Program-made: the position numbers and the translations under genes
Shown: in pieces, positions 22,316 through 33,999 of the stretch
Position numbering within the stretch: the first letter of the stretch is position 1
Layout: each line of letters opens with the position of its first letter
Assembly: GCA_949752735.1 (NCBI GenBank)
Contig: OX457037.1
Location: 40,134,996 to 40,198,995, forward strand
Direction of reading: 5' to 3'
Source of the DNA: Lumbricus terrestris
Lineage: Eukaryota > Annelida > Clitellata > Crassiclitellata > Lumbricidae
Length of the DNA stretch: 64,000 bases
Notes under the pieces: generated by a model
Told to the model about the DNA's origin: nothing
What the model saw: only the letters and a program-made list of their open reading frames with translations
Database searches by the model: none

Positions 22316-23830
22316 TGGTGTATCGTTTTTCCATGTCTGCAATGTCTGCTTGAAAAGTTCATCGTCCTCAATCCTCATCACTATATCCATGCCGCAGTTG
22401 GCGGGAAAACAATGGAGAAGTGGATCTTTAAGGATATATTGCAGCCAGTGGTGTAGTCCTAAAAAATGAAGTGGGGGGACGCCTGGAAATTGAAGTGGGG
22501 GGACGCCATGGAAATTGAAGTAGAAACTGTAGCAAAAAGTGCAATCTTGCAAGAATTTTGCAAAAAGTGGGGGACGGCGTCCCCCCGCGTCCCCGCCCAC
22601 TACACCACTGATTGCAGCCAAATCTGTAATAGGTTACAAAGAGTCAAAGACAGTATGCATGTCCTCAACCAAATCCTTCTTTTCTGCCTTGACTTTCCAG
22701 AGGCAGCTATAGCTAACACCAGACGAAATTATTCCCAAGCTTGTTTCTCGTCACCCTGAAGCAGGTTGTCGAACATCTCCTCTCTGAATAGTTGACTGAT
22801 CTGAGGGCCAAACAATTCCCTCATTGGTTATTGCTTCGACAGCAATTTGACAGCCTGAAAGTTGATCCAGTCCGGTACATGAATTTTACGACGTTCTTCA
22901 TCTCACTGAGTTTGGTGTGCAGCGGCGGTATATCACAGTAGCAGGATTTGGGGAGTTTCAAGTTTTCAACCATTACTAGGCATTGCACATAGTCTACTTC
23001 TCTCCGGCCACCCAGAGACTTCCTCTCAGGCCAGTTTCTCCTCACTTAGTGCGAAGTATTTGCTCGACTATCCAATTCACATAGGAAACAGCAGTAGACC
23101 TATTTTGTATAAGCTTATTCCATCTGAAAACTTATCAAGAGAGCCAGTATGCCTTCAAGTCACAACAGAGATGCCATCCATAGCTGCCGTATTGAACAGA
23201 ATTCAACAGGTGTTCAAAGTTGTCGAAAGTTTTCTTCACGAGGACAGCAAGTCCGAACGGAATCGATGGATGTTGGTTTGAATCAATGCAACACGGCTTT
23301 GATACTTTTAAATTTTGTGGAGTCTATGGGTATACTCACCATTCTTGAGGGTCATGTTGGACTCCGAAGGCAGTCATCAGACAATCTACATCGGGGCAGA
23401 AGACAAATTAAGGTCATCTTCCTTGGTGCAATTGTCCTCATACTGCCCATGACGAGTGCGAAACGATGTCACTCGGGCAATTTCCTGGAGAAGATTCCAT
23501 TCTTTCAAGTCTTGATCCAAGTAACTCCGCCTTGGCCTTGGATAGGTCGAGGTCGCAGACTCGCAGAGAAGATCATTCCGTTCAGTGTGACGCGGATGAT
23601 GCACCCTGGCAGACGTAAGAATCATCCATATAGACGTCGAAGGCTGCGGAGAATCCGAAGTCGCTTCGCTTCCTTCCTCGTCGTCTGAATCAATGAAAAA
23701 TTCTTTCGAGGATACGGAACGGGAAGGCCTTTGCCACGCGGAGCGGGTCAGATTGAAGATGATATATTCGGGTACACTATTGACCACTTCCCTTTCCTTG
23801 TCATTATCTGCAGAAGTAGGTAGAACCATG
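22316..23830 (-). pseudogene. Decayed multi-copy transposon-type gene, frameshifted and interrupted by a MITE
   Basis: Minus-strand fragments in several frames can be read in one order: DLKEWNLLQ near 23540, FIDS-like then IKAVL near 23300, HLLNSVQYGSYGWHLCCDLK near 23190, PPLHTKLSEMKNVVKFMY near 22910, GPQISQLFREEMFDNLL near 22790 and FPANCG near 22395. From memory this is a repetitive protein family in invertebrate genomes in which a DLK motif is followed by a Cys-rich FLC.WDSR segment; here the latter is lost. Its function is unknown to me and a mobile-element origin is likely. Stops and frame changes make it non-functional. The minus-strand 5' part (23830 to about 23560) is an acidic open region. 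A hAT MITE interrupts it at 22446-22610. Confidence 0.5.
22446..22610. mobile_element. hAT-type MITE inserted in the pseudogene
   Basis: Ends CAGTGGTGTAGTCC / GCCCACTACACCACTG; perfect 8-bp duplication ATTGCAGC at 22438-22445 and 22611-22618. Internal GGGGGGACGCC repeats. Confidence 0.9.
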
Positions 23831-26450
23831 CAGAAGTACCGTAGCAGTCATTTGTGTGATTGTTTAGTTGAATTCTCTCCAAAGCCATTAGAATAGCAAA
23901 GAGCATCGGCCACTTTCTCGTCTTTTAACTACTTTGGAAATTTTCTTGCACAAGGGGAGGGGGTGCATGACATACTAATGCAACATGACACTTTATTGTG
24001 CTGCAATGGTCATGCACCCACATATGTAGGCCAACTCAACGCGTATGCCTACTGAGACATTTGTACGTAACCATCTCTGTATCTCCTAAACGAGAGCCAA
24101 TCGACAAACTTCACTATCATTTTCGTGTTCAGCACCTGAAAATTAGTTACGATTTGCTATTTTCATTTAAAAGGTATTTTGTGTGTTGTCCAGTGATATT
24201 AAGAGACCTTTCAATGGGCAATTGCACGATCGTCGCAATGCTCACTGCGTGTTTTTATAACAATCGTAATATATAATAGTAATATTATAAACAACGAACC
24301 ATGGGTTCTTGAATGACATGCTTCAATTTTCAGAGTCACTTAGAAGGTCTGCCGCCGCCTGAATGTGCAGTAGGCCTACTTTACTATTTTCAACCTGCAG
24401 TATTACCTACACGTGTGTGAATGTATATAGGCCGAGTAATAGGCCTCAATATAGTAGGCTATATGTAGGGCCTATGATAATTATTTATAGGCCTATTGAC
24501 CATTCAGTGGCTCTGAGTATAATGCATTCGGCGGTATAGTCTTCTGTTCTCGACTGTGATAATTATGGTTCACCTATATCATACGAAGTCTTATATAGCT
24601 GCAGTCTTAACCCATAGTAGGCCTATAGCCTATTGGGTTGTTGGAACTTGTTTGTATATGGCGTGCTCGTCTGTTTGGAATTGCTCACAAATGTTTCGCT
24701 GGAATTTTCCCCAGCGCATGCGCGGTTTCTGTTTTACGCTTGGTGTCATGAGTATTACTTATGCATGCCAGCAGAAGACTTGACGATTGTTTAAGAAGGC
24801 GTTTATCCTTCTACTGAAACTTGAACCTGATGATGGCAATACTTGACCAATCCGACAACGCTATTTTATCATAACCGTAAGTCGTATACATTCCAATTTC
24901 CAACATTAATTTTTATTTTGAGATCGAAATGGATATTTTGCTTCTATAGTTCTTCAGGACTATTTGGGTATAATTACAGCTTATGGTTCAGACTCGACCG
25001 ACGACGATTATAAAGCTTATCTTTAACTGTTACAGTAGTCTATCTGTAGGTTATAGAGCCCATATATATATATATAGGATATAGGGCCCATTGGCAATAT
25101 GACTTCGGGGCAAGAAGTACAGAAATAACTGCAGGGATTGCCACGGCCCACGTGACAAAAAAAATTATGGAACCAACATCAAGGTCTCAACTTTTTTCCG
25201 ATCTTTTGGCATTGAGTTCATCTCAACATTATCGAAACCTCGGGGATGAATATTTGTGACGGGTTGAGCGCGGTCGGACTCGAGCGTCAGCATTGCGGCA
25301 AATCAGGCCATGGCATGTATACAACTATACATGTATGTGTAAAGGGGAGGGGTTTAACTTTAGATTAATGGTAATACTCTGGTATATGAAGAGAACACGC
25401 ACGCTTATTCGCTTCCGGTTACCCTCCCAAAGGTCTGCTTATTCGCTTCCGCTTACCCTCCCAAAGGTCCACTTAACCTTCCATTCGGTATATGGCGTTG
25501 AGAAACTGAGAAGTATATGACTTCATTACGACTCTGCTCTTGTCGTGGGCTATTCGCACTGCATGCATGCATGGGAGCGCCTCTGATAATGTTGCACCGC
25601 AGGACAGACGTTTTATAAATCCGTAATTACAAGAGCTTTAGAAACTAGACTCATTGTTAAATGTGTGCGTCGTGAATCAAATACCGTAGGACATGTGCAC
25701 AACACTAGAAAGCTTTGTCTTGAAATTACGTTCTAGGCCTATATAATGCATTAAGGACATGCCTTGTGAATGGATGGAACCAGATTTAACGACAGCTTCT
25801 GACAACAGAGGCCGTTGCCGTCGAAGTTTTTTGCTTGTCACGGCACTAACATGCATGCCTTGTCTTACCGAGCAAGACATTTATAGCTGACGTTCACCCA
25901 AGGCTTAAGAGGAATTTTCTCAACTACACATCTAGGACGAATTGCATGGGGGCTCTGCCGCTCTGCCACAGTGGAGTCCAAGAGATAGACCTTTGTCACG
26001 AGAGAACGAGGGTCCCACAACCACCCAAGTTGAAAGGGTGCTTAGGATTTAATTGATTTCAAAGAGTGAATTCGCTTCATTTTTTGCGTTTAAAAAGGTT
26101 AATTAAGAATATTGACTTGTAAAAGGAGCTTTTCGTGAGAGTGCGTGAATAATCTGGTGTCATGCGCTTGGATTTCGGGTGACGCTTTAGAAGTTTGGAG
26201 ATTAAGCTATACCGGTAAGCACGCAGTTTGTGTCCAGCTGCACGTTAGAATAAGCCCTGGTCGTAATTGAAGCTTCCCTGTTGATACATTGCTGGTCTTG
26301 AGCAGCACATATATCCTTAAAAGAGCCAAAGCAAGTGTAACACATGTATTTCGACGATATTATTTTTGGATAATAATGGCAGATGATATCTTTGACCCTG
26401 AAATGAAGGCAGTGTTATTTTAAGTGATCAAGTAGTAACTTCAGCCGAGA
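23831..26450. other. No supported gene
   Basis: AT-rich sequence with many TAGGCCTA palindromes (24375-24630), a 34-bp direct duplication (cttattcgcttccg...) near 25403-25470, and a gattaagc-type repeat tail near 26172-26210. Frames are short and unsupported. Confidence 0.45.
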
Positions 26451-26453
26451 GAA

Positions 26454-26456
<3 letters not shown>

Positions 26457-26490
<34 letters not shown>

Positions 26491-26525
26491 TAGGCAGAGA
26501 GAGAAAGAAAGAAAGAGAGAGAGAG
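26457..26525. repeat. (GACA)n and GA-rich microsatellite
   Basis: GACA repeats followed by GAGA/GAAA; simple sequence only. Confidence 0.9.
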
Positions 26526-26877
26526 GAAGGTTATGGTTATGATATGGAAAAAACCGCAATAAATTTATAGTTTGCAGTGTATGCCAACTTTACATCCTGA
26601 TACAAATACACTGTCTCATGCAGTGTATTCTCTTCTGTCTTTCTTCTTTCTTGAGAAAAGACCTGCCTACCCGTATGTCTGTCTGTCTGTCTGTCTTATA
26701 GTGAGAATACACTTTCACGTACTTCCTTTTAAAATTCTAAATGCGATCCATTTGAAAAGGATGCTGTCTATTGTGCTCAATGTTTATCTCTTTATTTTAT
26801 ACATAAATTATATACAAAGACTCAGATTTTTGTTATGATAGGCCTAAATATAATATATATATATATAATTTTATTAT

Positions 26878-28298
26878 ACTAGCTGGGGTACCCGGCGTTG
26901 CCCGGGAAATTTAGGATACGACCCGCTCCCGGCCACAGCCACACCACACTCCACCGCATCACACCCCCACCCCACAACACCCCACCACACTCCGACCTCC
27001 ACCGGTACGCCACCCGTAAAATTTGGTTTTTCGGAAAAATTTACCCCACCCCACTCCCAATCCTCCATATCCCACACCCTCCCCACCTTCTCCCCAACTC
27101 CAACCCCACTCCACCCCACTTTCCATCCACTCCATCCCTACCCTCTCCACCCACTCCCCCACACTCCCCACCCCTCCCCACCCACTTCAACCCACCCCGC
27201 CCACCACCCCACCCGCCCCCCATCTCAGCTCCTCCCGAAACCACACCCCCACCCTCCCCACCCCAACCCAACCCCACCCCACCTCCACCCCACCCCGCCC
27301 ACCACCCCACCCACCACCCCATCTCAGCCCCTCCCCAAACCGCACCCCCTCTTTCCACACCCCACCCACCCCACCACCACACCCAACCCCACCCCACCCA
27401 TCCCCCACCCATCACCCACACCCGCCACCCCGAACCCCACCCCCACTTTCCACACCCCCACCCACCCCACCCTCCCACTCCCCACCCAACCCCACCCCAC
27501 CCATTCCACACCAATCACCCACACCCACCACCCCGACCTCACCACACCACACCACACTACACTCCGACCTCCACCGGTACGCCACCCGTGAAATTTGGTT
27601 TTTCGTAAAAATTCCCCCCACCCCACTCCCAATCCCCCATACCCCACACTCCTCCTCACCTTCTCCCAACCCCAATACCACCACCCACTCCACCCCCGCT
27701 CCCCACCCTCCCACCACCATCCCTCACCCCACCCCATCCGACCCCACCCACCACACCCACCACACCACACTCCGACCTCGACCGGTACGCCACCCGTGAA
27801 ATTTCGGTTTTCGGGGGGAAAAAATTCCACCGCCCCCAAGCTCCACCACCACCCACACCCATGCCCCACCCGGTCCCTGCGGGCCGAGGTGTGGGCTGAG
27901 TAGAGGCGAGGTGGCCCGCGTAAAAATCTGTCTAACTGTCAAACTATGGCAAGGGAATGGAAATTTATAGCGAAAATTAGGGTTTTCGCAACCCCTCCCA
28001 TCGTGGCCCCCATAGTAGTAGAGATTCGCCAACCACTCCACCGGGTGGGTCTGATGGCCCTCTGTCTAGGTACAAAGTTTCAAAAAAATTGCTGAAAAAA
28101 GTGAAATTTTGGGGGTTTCGCCCCCCACCCTGGCCCCCATGGTGGTAGAGAATCGCCAACCCCTCGCTGGGGTGTCTCATGCCGAGACCTACACAGTAGT
28201 GAAGGTTTGGAGTGAAAAGCTCAAAAACTGTGGAAATGCATCCCGGTCAAACAGACAGACACACAGACAGACAGAATCTTCTCTTTATTTATATAGAT
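26878..28298 (+). mobile_element. GTACCCGGCGTTGCCCGGG repeat family, long copy with C-rich blocks
   Basis: Begins ACTAGCTGGGGTACCCGGCG and ends in GACAGACAG then tctttatttatatagata. Between are about 900 bp of CCACCCC-type sequence broken by three copies of a module ctccgacctccaccggtacg...cacccgtgaaatttggtttt. The long Pro/His/Thr and Gly/Trp frames are translations of this simple sequence. A second copy follows directly. Mobility class is not established; the AT-rich tail suggests a retroelement. Confidence 0.65.
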
Positions 28299-29195
28299 AC
28301 TAGTTGGGGTACCCGGCGTTGCCCGGGAAATTTAGGATTCGACCAGCTTTCGGCCACGACCCCACCACACCGATCCACCCCCACCACACTCCGACCTCCA
28401 CCGGTAGCCTACGCCACCCGTGAAATTAGAGTTTTCGAGAAAATTTTCTCCTCCAGGCTCCCACACCCATTCCCCCACCCCACTCTTCATCCCCAGTCTC
28501 CCCACCCCACCCCTCCACCCACCACACCCCACCGCACTCCGACCTCCGCCAGTACGCCACCCATGAAATTTGGGTTTTCAGGAAAATTTCCTCTCCACCC
28601 CACCCCACTCCCACCCCCCTGCCCTGTCCACCCGGCCCTCCGGACCGAGGTGTGTGTTGGGAGGAGGCGAGGTGGCCCGTGTAAAAATCTGTCTCGCTGT
28701 AACGTTTCAGATGAATAATACTTAATTAAAATATGCATAGCAACGTGCGGTCTCGCTGGTAACCGTTTCTTTATAAATAACCTGATCATAACACGCATTT
28801 ATTTTATTGATGAAAAATATATTTGAGGCTCCTCTTTGTATATGCTCCATGGCCAAATGCATTCCCATCTTTTCCCAGGGCTGTACGACAGCGTATGGTT
28901 TTCATACTAAGCCTGGCGAAAAAATGACGTCAAAATGACGTCAACGGCAACAGGCCGTTACTGCATGAGAAACGATTAAAATACGGCGTCGCAATTGCAG
29001 CTAGCGCATACATTAACATGGCGAAATTTAAAATGTCTGTGTTTTTAAAGTTCAAGTGACTAAATAGCTCAAAATAGCGTACTTGGGTGGTTTTTGCGAA
29101 CGTTTATCTAAATGCAATGTTTCAGGTCAGTAGCTGCAAAACTGTGAGCGTGCATCGGGGACAAATATAGGCACATCCTTTCTTATAGATATAGA
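28299..29195 (+). mobile_element. Second consecutive copy of the GTACCCGGCGTTGCCCGGG repeat
   Basis: Starts ACTAGTTGGGGTACCCGGCG, carries two accggt..cacccgtgaaatt / agtacgccacccatgaaatt modules with shorter C-rich blocks, and ends near 29195 with tcttatagatatagata after cgtgcatcggggacaaa. Its 3' part matches the copy at 18985-19305 better than the preceding copy. Confidence 0.65.
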
Positions 29196-30700
29196 TATAA
29201 TTATTATATACATGCCTGCACACAAACACGAATGCATATAAATAAAGCTATTATGTTCATAAGTGTATTCATTTGCTTCCAGTATATGTAATTACAATCA
29301 CATAGTTATAAATTATTAGACGTTTATACAATACATAATCGCCAAGTGAAGAACAATAAATTCTATTATCTATAGATGCATGAAGGCCAATGCGCAAATA
29401 ATGAGAGTTGAGGCTCTTCGTAAAAGGAGAAAGGCACAGCGAGCAAGGGACAGCATATGTAAGCCTACGCATTGTTAGTCGATTCCATTGTCTGCAGGGC
29501 AATGGAATAGACCGTGCTAAGTTGAAGCTCGACCAGTCGGCCGAATAACTCATAGCAGACGATCGCAAAATGCATGCATGCATTCAGGGCCGGTTGTACG
29601 CATAAAGTAGTGGTTGAAGGTATAGACAGGAGTCGCTTATTGTTTGTTTAACTGTTGTGTCGTGTCAAGGATGACATGATGTATCGCTATACCCATGATC
29701 TCCTATATACCTCTAGACTTCCTAGTCTTTCTTATAAGGACCCCCGCAGTAAAGTCTTCATTGCACACCATATAACTCCACAGAAATCAACTTCTGCATC
29801 AGATTCTGTTATTCTTCCATGGTCCTTACATTTTATCAACTTCTGCATCTGACCCCCTCAGTTATTCTTCCATTGGCCTTACATTTATCATGCTGGCTAC
29901 GATTGATCAGAGCTAACAAAATGAAATCACGATTCTGGATAGAGGTGAAGAGAGTTCAAGAAATACATGTCCCATGCAGGTTCTTAGACTGCTTATTTTG
30001 AGAGGATGGACTGACCCGCATACCGAACTTCTGCTTGAGACCATTGAGTCCCGTGTCGGCAGCACGTGCACGCGTGGAGTATAGCCTAACCAAATCGTCA
30101 CGCGTTGTGACGAGGAATGATTATACTTCATAATTACTTCAACAGCAAAATGAATAGCAAAGAGTTTGTATTACAGAACTGGTGACTTGTGAACATTTGT
30201 GGTAATCTATTTTCACTCTCAGCCATAGATGTCGTCCCACTTAATATTCAGCATTTTTTATTTTGCAACCATAATTATTCCTCTTCATAGATGTAACTAA
30301 TTATTATTGAATTCTTTTATTTTGTAAACGAATTGTTAAATTTTCCGGAACTCCGATTATTATCGTCGAAAAAATTTGTACAAGGCGGTTAAAGAAGAAG
30401 ACACCGGTATTGTGTGTAAACAGTCCTTGCTTCAAAACTACTAGCTACATGTAGGCTATATTCATTTTGTCAATTGTTTTATAGCTGTATACGTGTCTAG
30501 TGATATCATAAAATACATGTCTTTAGAATGTTTAACGATAGATGACAATAGTAAAAAACACCATGTATATATATACTCCTGGTCTTTCTTTTGTAGCAAT
30601 TACGATGATCAAGTTTCGCAAATTGTTTCAGCGTAAGAAAAATCAGGAACCTAGTAAGTCTATCATCATGACAATATTGCGTTTTTGCCAATGGGAAGGT
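29196..30700. other. No supported gene
   Basis: AT-rich sequence; a repeated phrase (caacttctgcatc...ttattcttccat) occurs at about 29788 and 29838. No convincing exon was found, although upstream exons of the gene at 32.3 kb could lie here. Confidence 0.4.
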
Positions 30701-30714
30701 ACGGTATAGTCAGA

Positions 30715-31096
30715 CATGGGCGTAGTTTGGTTTCTGTTCTTGGGGGGCTAAAAAATAACTTGGTCCTTTTGGGGCGGAGAGTTGGTCCAGAACAAGAGGC
30801 GCCAACAATATTTTCTCGGCCGAAAAAGATTGACGAACTTTCTTTCTTTTTTTAGTCATTCGGTTTCAAATCTCCTGAAAACATACTTTTTCCCCGGCTA
30901 AAAAAGTTGATGACCTTTTTTTAGTCATTCGGTTGAAATTTCGTGTGGAAATATTCCCCACAAAAAGTTATAAAATTATGAGTCTGAACCTTATTCTTGT
31001 CGGGGCTTAGCCCGCGCATGAAAGATACCATTTTCACGGTAAAAATCTGAATCTGGGCCTTCTTGGGGTTTTAGCCCATGATAAACTCTGCCCATG
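30715..31096. mobile_element. hAT-type MITE, CATGGGCG family
   Basis: Ends CATGGGCGTAGTTT / AAACTCTGCCCATG; flanks TAGTCAGA (30707-30714) and AAGTCAGA (31097-31104) agree at 7 of 8. Contains two GATGAC-T-run-GTCATTCGGTT cores. Confidence 0.88.
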
Positions 31097-31370
31097 AAGT
31101 CAGACTGTTCTATGCTACATCTTGCATGCTGCTGAAAGATAAACCTTTTAGCCTAATCTTAGCTTTTCACTTCCTGAATATATATTTATAATATAAATAT
31201 TATTATGTATACATTGCCATACATTTTGTACGGCATGTGAAAATGGATCATTAATTTTTGTCAAAAGTGCATAGCCTACTCGTGGATTCCGCGTATATAA
31301 AAACATTCGGAAATTAATTTGTAGGGCCTACATACGCAGGCCATGCATCTACCTCTGCTATCAAGAAGAA

Positions 31371-31372
<2 letters not shown>

Positions 31373-31425
<53 letters not shown>

Positions 31426-31442
31426 CATCATCATCATCATCA

Positions 31443-31499
<57 letters not shown>
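31373..31499. repeat. (TTA)n/(ATC)n trinucleotide microsatellite
   Basis: TTA repeats flank a short ATC block. Poly-Asn/Asp translation on the minus strand is an artefact. Confidence 0.95.
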
Positions 31500-31500
<1 letters not shown>

Positions 31501-31952
31501 ATATAGCCCATAGTCCTTTCAGTCCGACAGTGTCAGACAGACCTCGTTGAGACGGACATGACTCAGAGGTTTCTATTGTCACGTCCTCATTGTTAAATTC
31601 AGACTGCAGATCCCGTCGGATCCGAGATCCGGCAGTTCGGATCATCCGCCACTTTAAAAGTCTACACCCGTCAAAATTTTTTGCTTTTTTTACATTAATC
31701 GACCACGTGCATAGGTAGCCTATCGCTTCACACGTTTTACACTTATTAAAAAAACCAAAAAGCGAAGACTAGCCAATTGATAGATACGCCACAAAAGATT
31801 AAAGTTTTTCAGTTTCAAAGATTTTCTGATCCATCACTTCTGAATGAACAATTTAGCCTATAGCCTAGGCCTACCCCTCTATGCTGATGTATTTGTAATG
31901 CTATTGCTGCTGTTCTATCAAAGTAACACTGAGAAGTGAGAACAGATGTGCG

Positions 31953-31953
<1 letters not shown>

Positions 31954-31998
<45 letters not shown>
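31954..31998. repeat. (TA)n microsatellite
   Basis: About 22 TA units. Confidence 0.95.
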
Positions 31999-32000
<2 letters not shown>

Positions 32001-32268
32001 CTTTTGCACTGAATTTTGGTAACTATTTACAGAACAGTAGGCCTATGCTTAGGCCTTATATGCAAGCACGCATAGTAGGCCTATACTGAAACTTGACTTC
32101 TCCGACCAATCGAATTTCGACTGATCTTAGGCTATACAACGGATTATGATGAATTTTCTTAACTGAACTTCGTTGAATGACGCACTAGATGACGCTGCTA
32201 AACAAAAATATAAATCACCTGATAATTGCAGAGGAAAACTTAAAGTTGAACAATCATTTTATTTTCAG

Positions 32269-33991
32269 AACTGCAAGTACGCTCTCCTGCCCTTTATTGC
32301 CCAACTATTACCAGAATGCATACTTCTGTCCTCGATCTATTCGGAAGGGAAGGTCGCATCGATACAGGGCCATTACATCTGCCATTACATCTGCCATCAG
32401 AATCCATGTCGCTATTCAGTGAGGGTGGTGGCTATGAACGCCTTATTGTTCCAGTCCAAACCGACGCAACTACAAGTGCCTCACAAGACAGTCAAGACTA
32501 CGAAGGCTCAGCCGACCAGACGTGTGTTAAGACTGTTTTTAGTGTAGAAAACACCGGCCTAATAGAGTTACGTTCAGATTCATCCGGGGACCAGTTACCC
32601 AACGGGCCAAATTACCGAAGAGTTCATACAGCTGGCGCGGCGACATGCTCACGTGACATTCCGGTTCCAAGGAATAGTCAAGTTGATAGGGAAACTCAGA
32701 CCTACCTTGAAAGAGAACCAGCCGTCAGTCTTCGAAGTACACCAGGGCCCTCTTCAGAGGGGCGAGGTCGCAGGACTCGCCCCCCACCACCGGTACCTCC
32801 AACTTCTACGATTCCTAACCAGGAAATGCCTCCCATGCAGACTCTGAGATCTGACGATCCGCCGCCACACGTCGATGAATACGGGGGTATAGTAAAACAT
32901 TATTATCTTTGTTGACGCGGTGGTGTCTAGCGGTCTACGTTCTGTGCCTTGTAATCGGAGGGTCGCATGCATGCGTGGGCGCTAGAGGGGTGTACTCCCC
33001 TGGGAAATTTATACTCACTCTCTGGTTTCTGACAAATTTCTACGCACTTAAGCACAAGCGAAACTGAGAAATTTACATGTTGAAACCATTTTGAAAAACA
33101 TCCTGGTCTTAATTTTTGCATTTAAAGTTCTTGCTAAACAATGAACCGTGACTTTTGTAGTTTGCCCCCCCCCCCCCCCCACTCCTGCCAAAATATCTGC
33201 GGGCGTTCATGGTTGCTCATGGCTACTCTGGGCAAGCTACTATAACCTGTAATATTATTGCCTGTGCGAAAGGCAACGGAAAACCATCTCACTCATTTCA
33301 TCCTCAGGTCGCATTAAAGATAATGGAACTGCCTTCCCGCAGAGAACTTTTAATCATAAATTATGATTCATAATTATCATCACTGATGCTATTCATTCTG
33401 TTAAATTTAATCACTGACATTATTACACTATTATAGCATTCTGGCATCAATAGCGACTGTTCCAGATCTATGACATATATATCCAGAGAAATTGTGAATT
33501 TGAAACTGATGTGCATGGTAGCAATGATGGCGATACCGGTAGTGAATGTAATACGTATAGTCCATGTTGAAGACAGTCATGGCGAGTACACGATGAGTGC
33601 AAGCTAAACTGGAGTTGATAATTACTTATAATTATTTTAGTGTAATTAATTACTATGACTTGGTTATTGGCTTGCCTAATGTTTGTATATGTCAATTGTA
33701 GTGTTTGTCGAAGAACGTTCGCCTAAACAACCGTGTATTCACATCACTAACTCAAAATATTTTACCATAAACTACACGACAATCATCGGCCAGGAAGGGT
33801 CGGAATCGGCGATTGCGAACTTCCTTGCAAAACAACATTATCACGTATCTCCACCAATCACAAAACCGGCAGCAGGTCCACAGTACGACCCTACAAATTA
33901 CGTCGAAGGAGTGGGCCTACCACAAACAAGACGACCCGGCTCGCTATACAGACAGCCTATGTTCAACAGAAACGCTCATGAAAACTCTTGA
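32269..33991 (+). CDS. Two-exon gene candidate, Pro-rich protein with a possible RHIM-like segment
   Basis: Exon A follows a strong acceptor (attttattttcag, exon from 32269), is open throughout, and has its first ATG at 32316 in fair context (A at -3). It runs to a weak donor G|GTATAG after 32886. Exon B starts after ...caattgtag at 33702 and ends at TGA 33989-33991. Exon A leaves one base and exon B supplies two, so the frame is kept and gives 286 residues from the ATG. The middle is polar and Ser/Pro-rich with an SH3-ligand-like PPPPVPP. Exon B encodes CIHITNSKYFTINYTTIIG, alternating hydrophobic and polar residues around Asn-Ser, loosely like RHIM amyloid motifs of RIPK1-type proteins, although the core Ile-Gly is Ile-Asn here. 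No other domain is recognised. Exon A could instead be preceded by further coding exons. Function unknown. The intron holds a truncated SINE. Confidence 0.5.
32887..33701 (+). other. Predicted intron with tRNA-like head and SINE fragment
   Basis: At 32914 a tRNA-like A-box (gcggtggtgtctagcgg) occurs, and at 33190-33355 the SINE body seen at 6700-6985. A C16-17 run lies near 33164-33180. The rest is AT-rich. Confidence 0.45.
33190..33355 (+). mobile_element. 5'-truncated copy of the 6.7-kb SINE body
   Basis: ggcaagctact, ggcaacggaaaaccatctca and ggaactgccttcccgcagag align with the body at about 6850-6960. Diverged, without the ATC tail. Confidence 0.6.
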
Positions 33992-33999
33992 GTCAAAAC

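Noticed and set aside
26898..27869. Long Pro/His/Thr and Gly/Trp/Val frames
   Set aside because: All six frames stay open because of the C-rich simple sequence; no domain or codon signal.
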